From Rhodothermus marinus (GTDB lineage: Bacteria; Bacteroidota; Rhodothermia; Rhodothermales; Rhodothermaceae): DNA of 64,000 nt. Position numbers and translations under genes: made by a program. The notes under the pieces were generated by a model, which saw only the letters and a list, made by a program, of their open reading frames with translations, was not told the origin of the DNA and ran no database searches. Location of the stretch: the NCBI RefSeq assembly GCF_009936275.1, contig NZ_AP019797.1, forward strand, positions 611,501-675,500. Reading direction: 5' to 3'. Positions 62,544 through 64,000 of the stretch are shown piece after piece (positions within the stretch are counted from its first letter, which is position 1; each line of letters opens with the position of its first letter).

Positions 62544-64000
62544 ATGGCTGCTTCGGCCCGCTCGTCCCGCTCCCGGAAGGCGTCCACGGTCGCCCTGCCG
62601 GCCTGGCATGGCCTCTGGGATCGCCTTCCGGAACGGCATCGGCATCTGATCTGCCTGCTGTTGCTGCTGGCGCTCTCGCTGGCCTTTTTTGCGCCGATTC
62701 ATTTCGGGGGTAAGCGGCTGATCGGCAGCGATACGGTCAACTGGCGGGCCATGGCCCAGTCGGTCATCGCCTATCGCGATTCGACGGGCACCGAACCGCT
62801 CTGGGCCACGAATGCGTTCGCCGGCATGCCGGCCTATATGATTTCCTATCCGGCAAAGGTGCCCCAGGTCGATAGCCTGCTGAACTGGCTGCGAGGCTTT
62901 CTGTGGCCGACCTCCCATTTCTTCTTTCTGCTGGCCGGTACCTACTGGCTGGTGGTCTATCTGACGCGCCGACAATGGGCGGGCATGCTGGCGGCCGTGG
63001 CCTACGGACTGACCACCTACATTCCGATCATTCTGAAAGCAGGACACAACTCGAAATTCATCGCGCTCTGTTTTGCGCCCTGGCTGGTGCTGGCTTTTGT
63101 GCATGGGTTGCGGCGGCCCCGGTTGCTGTCGGGCCTGTTGTTTGCCGTGGTGCTGGCCGCCAACCTGCGGGCCGGGCACGTGCAGATCACGTACTACGTG
63201 GCGTTTCTGCTGGGGCTCTGGTGGCTGGTGGAAGGCGTGGCCGCCTGGCGCGAAGGACGTCTGGCCGTATTCGGACAGGCGACGGGCTGGCTCGCGCTGG
63301 GAAGCATGCTGGCGCTGCTGATGATTGCCCAGCCCTACTGGCCGGTCTACGAGTACAAACAGTACACGATCCGGGGTGGAAGCGAAGCCACCGGAGGGGG
63401 CGACGGGCTGGACTGGGACTATGCGATGGGCTGGAGCCAGGCGCCCGGCGAACTCGTCACGCTGCTGATTGCCGACGCCTACGGGGGCGGCAGCCCCACC
63501 TACTGGGGGCCCAAGCCGTTCACCGAGGGGCCGCACTACGTGGGCGGTATCGTGCTCTGGCTGGCCCTGCTGGCGCTCTGGCGTCGGCGGGGGCGCACCG
63601 CCTGGATCCTGGGCGCCGGCACGCTGCTGATGATCCTGTTCTCGCTGGGCAGCTACTTTCCGCTGCTCAACCGCTTCATGTTCGAGTATTTCCCGCTGTT
63701 CGATGCCTTTCGGGTGCCGGAAACCTGGCTGAGCACGGCGGCTCTGGGACTGGCCCTGCTGGCCGCACTGGGCGGCGGCTGGCTGCTCGAACAGCAGCCG
63801 GAGCGGTCGCGGACGCTGCGGCCGGCCTATCAGGTGTGGCTGGGACTGGTCGGGCTGGTACTGGTGCTCTGGCTGGCGCGGGGCAGCCTGTTTTCCTTTG
63901 AGCGACCGGGCGAAGTGGAACAGATCGCCCGGCAGGTGGCCGCCGCCAACAACGTGGCCCCGGACGATCCGCGCCTGCTGCAGGCGGTGCGACAGTACGT
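62544..64000 (+). CDS. YfhO-family multispanning membrane protein, 3' end outside window
   Basis: The frame starts at the ATG at 62544 and runs open to the window edge (485 codons). After a basic N-terminus come many hydrophobic helices and the YfhO/GT-C-like pattern: LLALSLAFFAPIHFGGKRLIG, GSDTVNWRAMAQSVI, NAFAGMPAYMISYP and YVGGIVLWLALLALW. A periplasmic loop has E-Y-K-Q-Y-T-I-R-G-G-S. YfhO homologues are linked to glycosylation of lipoteichoic acid or to membrane glycan modification. The function in Bacteroidota is not established. It lies 17 bp after gatC. Confidence 0.8.
   Translation, partial: MAASARSSRSRKASTVALPAWHGLWDRLPERHRHLICLLLLLALSLAFFAPIHFGGKRLIGSDTVNWRAMAQSVIAYRDSTGTEPLWATNAFAGMPAYMISYPAKVPQVDSLLNWLRGFLWPTSHFFFLLAGTYWLVVYLTRRQWAGMLAAVAYGLTTYIPIILKAGHNSKFIALCFAPWLVLAFVHGLRRPRLLSGLLFAVVLAANLRAGHVQITYYVAFLLGLWWLVEGVAAWREGRLAVFGQATGWLALGSMLALLMIAQPYWPVYEYKQYTIRGGSEATGGGDGLDWDYAMGWSQAPGELVTLLIADAYGGGSPTYWGPKPFTEGPHYVGGIVLWLALLALWRRRGRTAWILGAGTLLMILFSLGSYFPLLNRFMFEYFPLFDAFRVPETWLSTAALGLALLAALGGGWLLEQQPERSRTLRPAYQVWLGLVGLVLVLWLARGSLFSFERPGEVEQIARQVAAANNVAPDDPRLLQAVRQY

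Overview
The window is high-GC DNA with an AT-poor codon bias. Its mix of lipoproteins, M28 peptidases, xylan/glucan glycosidases, a phosphatase with a C-terminal sorting-type domain, a branched-polyamine synthase and a KaiC-like ATPase points to a thermophilic Bacteroidota-related bacterium, most likely Rhodothermus or a close Rhodothermota relative. That assignment is inferred from gene content; no rRNA marker is present.

Layout. 1-1732: a partial RelB/RelE-type pair at the edge, an N-terminally deleted ABC ATPase remnant and a hendecad coiled-coil membrane protein. 1758-9231: a P1B-4-type metal ATPase, a propeller lipoprotein, a secreted alkaline phosphatase behind an 11-bp direct-repeat array that looks like a Pho operator, and glpD. 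9328-16478: a GH115 alpha-glucuronidase and a form II molybdenum hydroxylase operon (small-large-medium). 16542-19006: a KaiC-like ATPase with a small partner, and bpsA. 19464-24350: a three-gene SnoaL / alpha-beta hydrolase / cupin-decarboxylase operon and a GH3 beta-glucosidase. 24425-31304: msrPQ, an MFS permease and a divergent tesA / ybbAP arrangement. 31557-37143: lipoprotein, DUF2461, M20 and M28 peptidases and DUF58. 37255-39115: a small toxin-antitoxin island (lone nucleotidyltransferase, vapB with a frameshifted vapC, nucleotidyltransferase plus HEPN). 39189-43286: pyrR, a lipoprotein, gluconate kinase and permease, and a long coiled-coil protein.

43896-59075 is the most interesting part: a nearly self-contained type IV pilus-like locus. 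It runs pilin-like subunit, O-antigen-ligase-like glycosyltransferase, PilC, a very large PilB, three more pilin-like subunits, PilT, a fused PilM-PilN, a fused PilO-PilP and a short secretin. The subunits lack the canonical prepilin signature. Two of them share an identical 14-nt leader and carry AT-rich C-terminal heads that look imported or hypervariable. No prepilin peptidase is in the window.

59143-64000 holds an apparently catalytically dead M28-like lipoprotein, a TIM-barrel isomerase, plsC, gatC and a YfhO-type membrane protein cut by the window edge.

A MITE-like intergenic element with imperfect terminal inverted repeats and two internal palindromes occurs four times (about 7.4, 12.3, 31.4 and 43.4 kb). 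No tRNA, rRNA, CRISPR array, transposase or complete insertion sequence was recognised.
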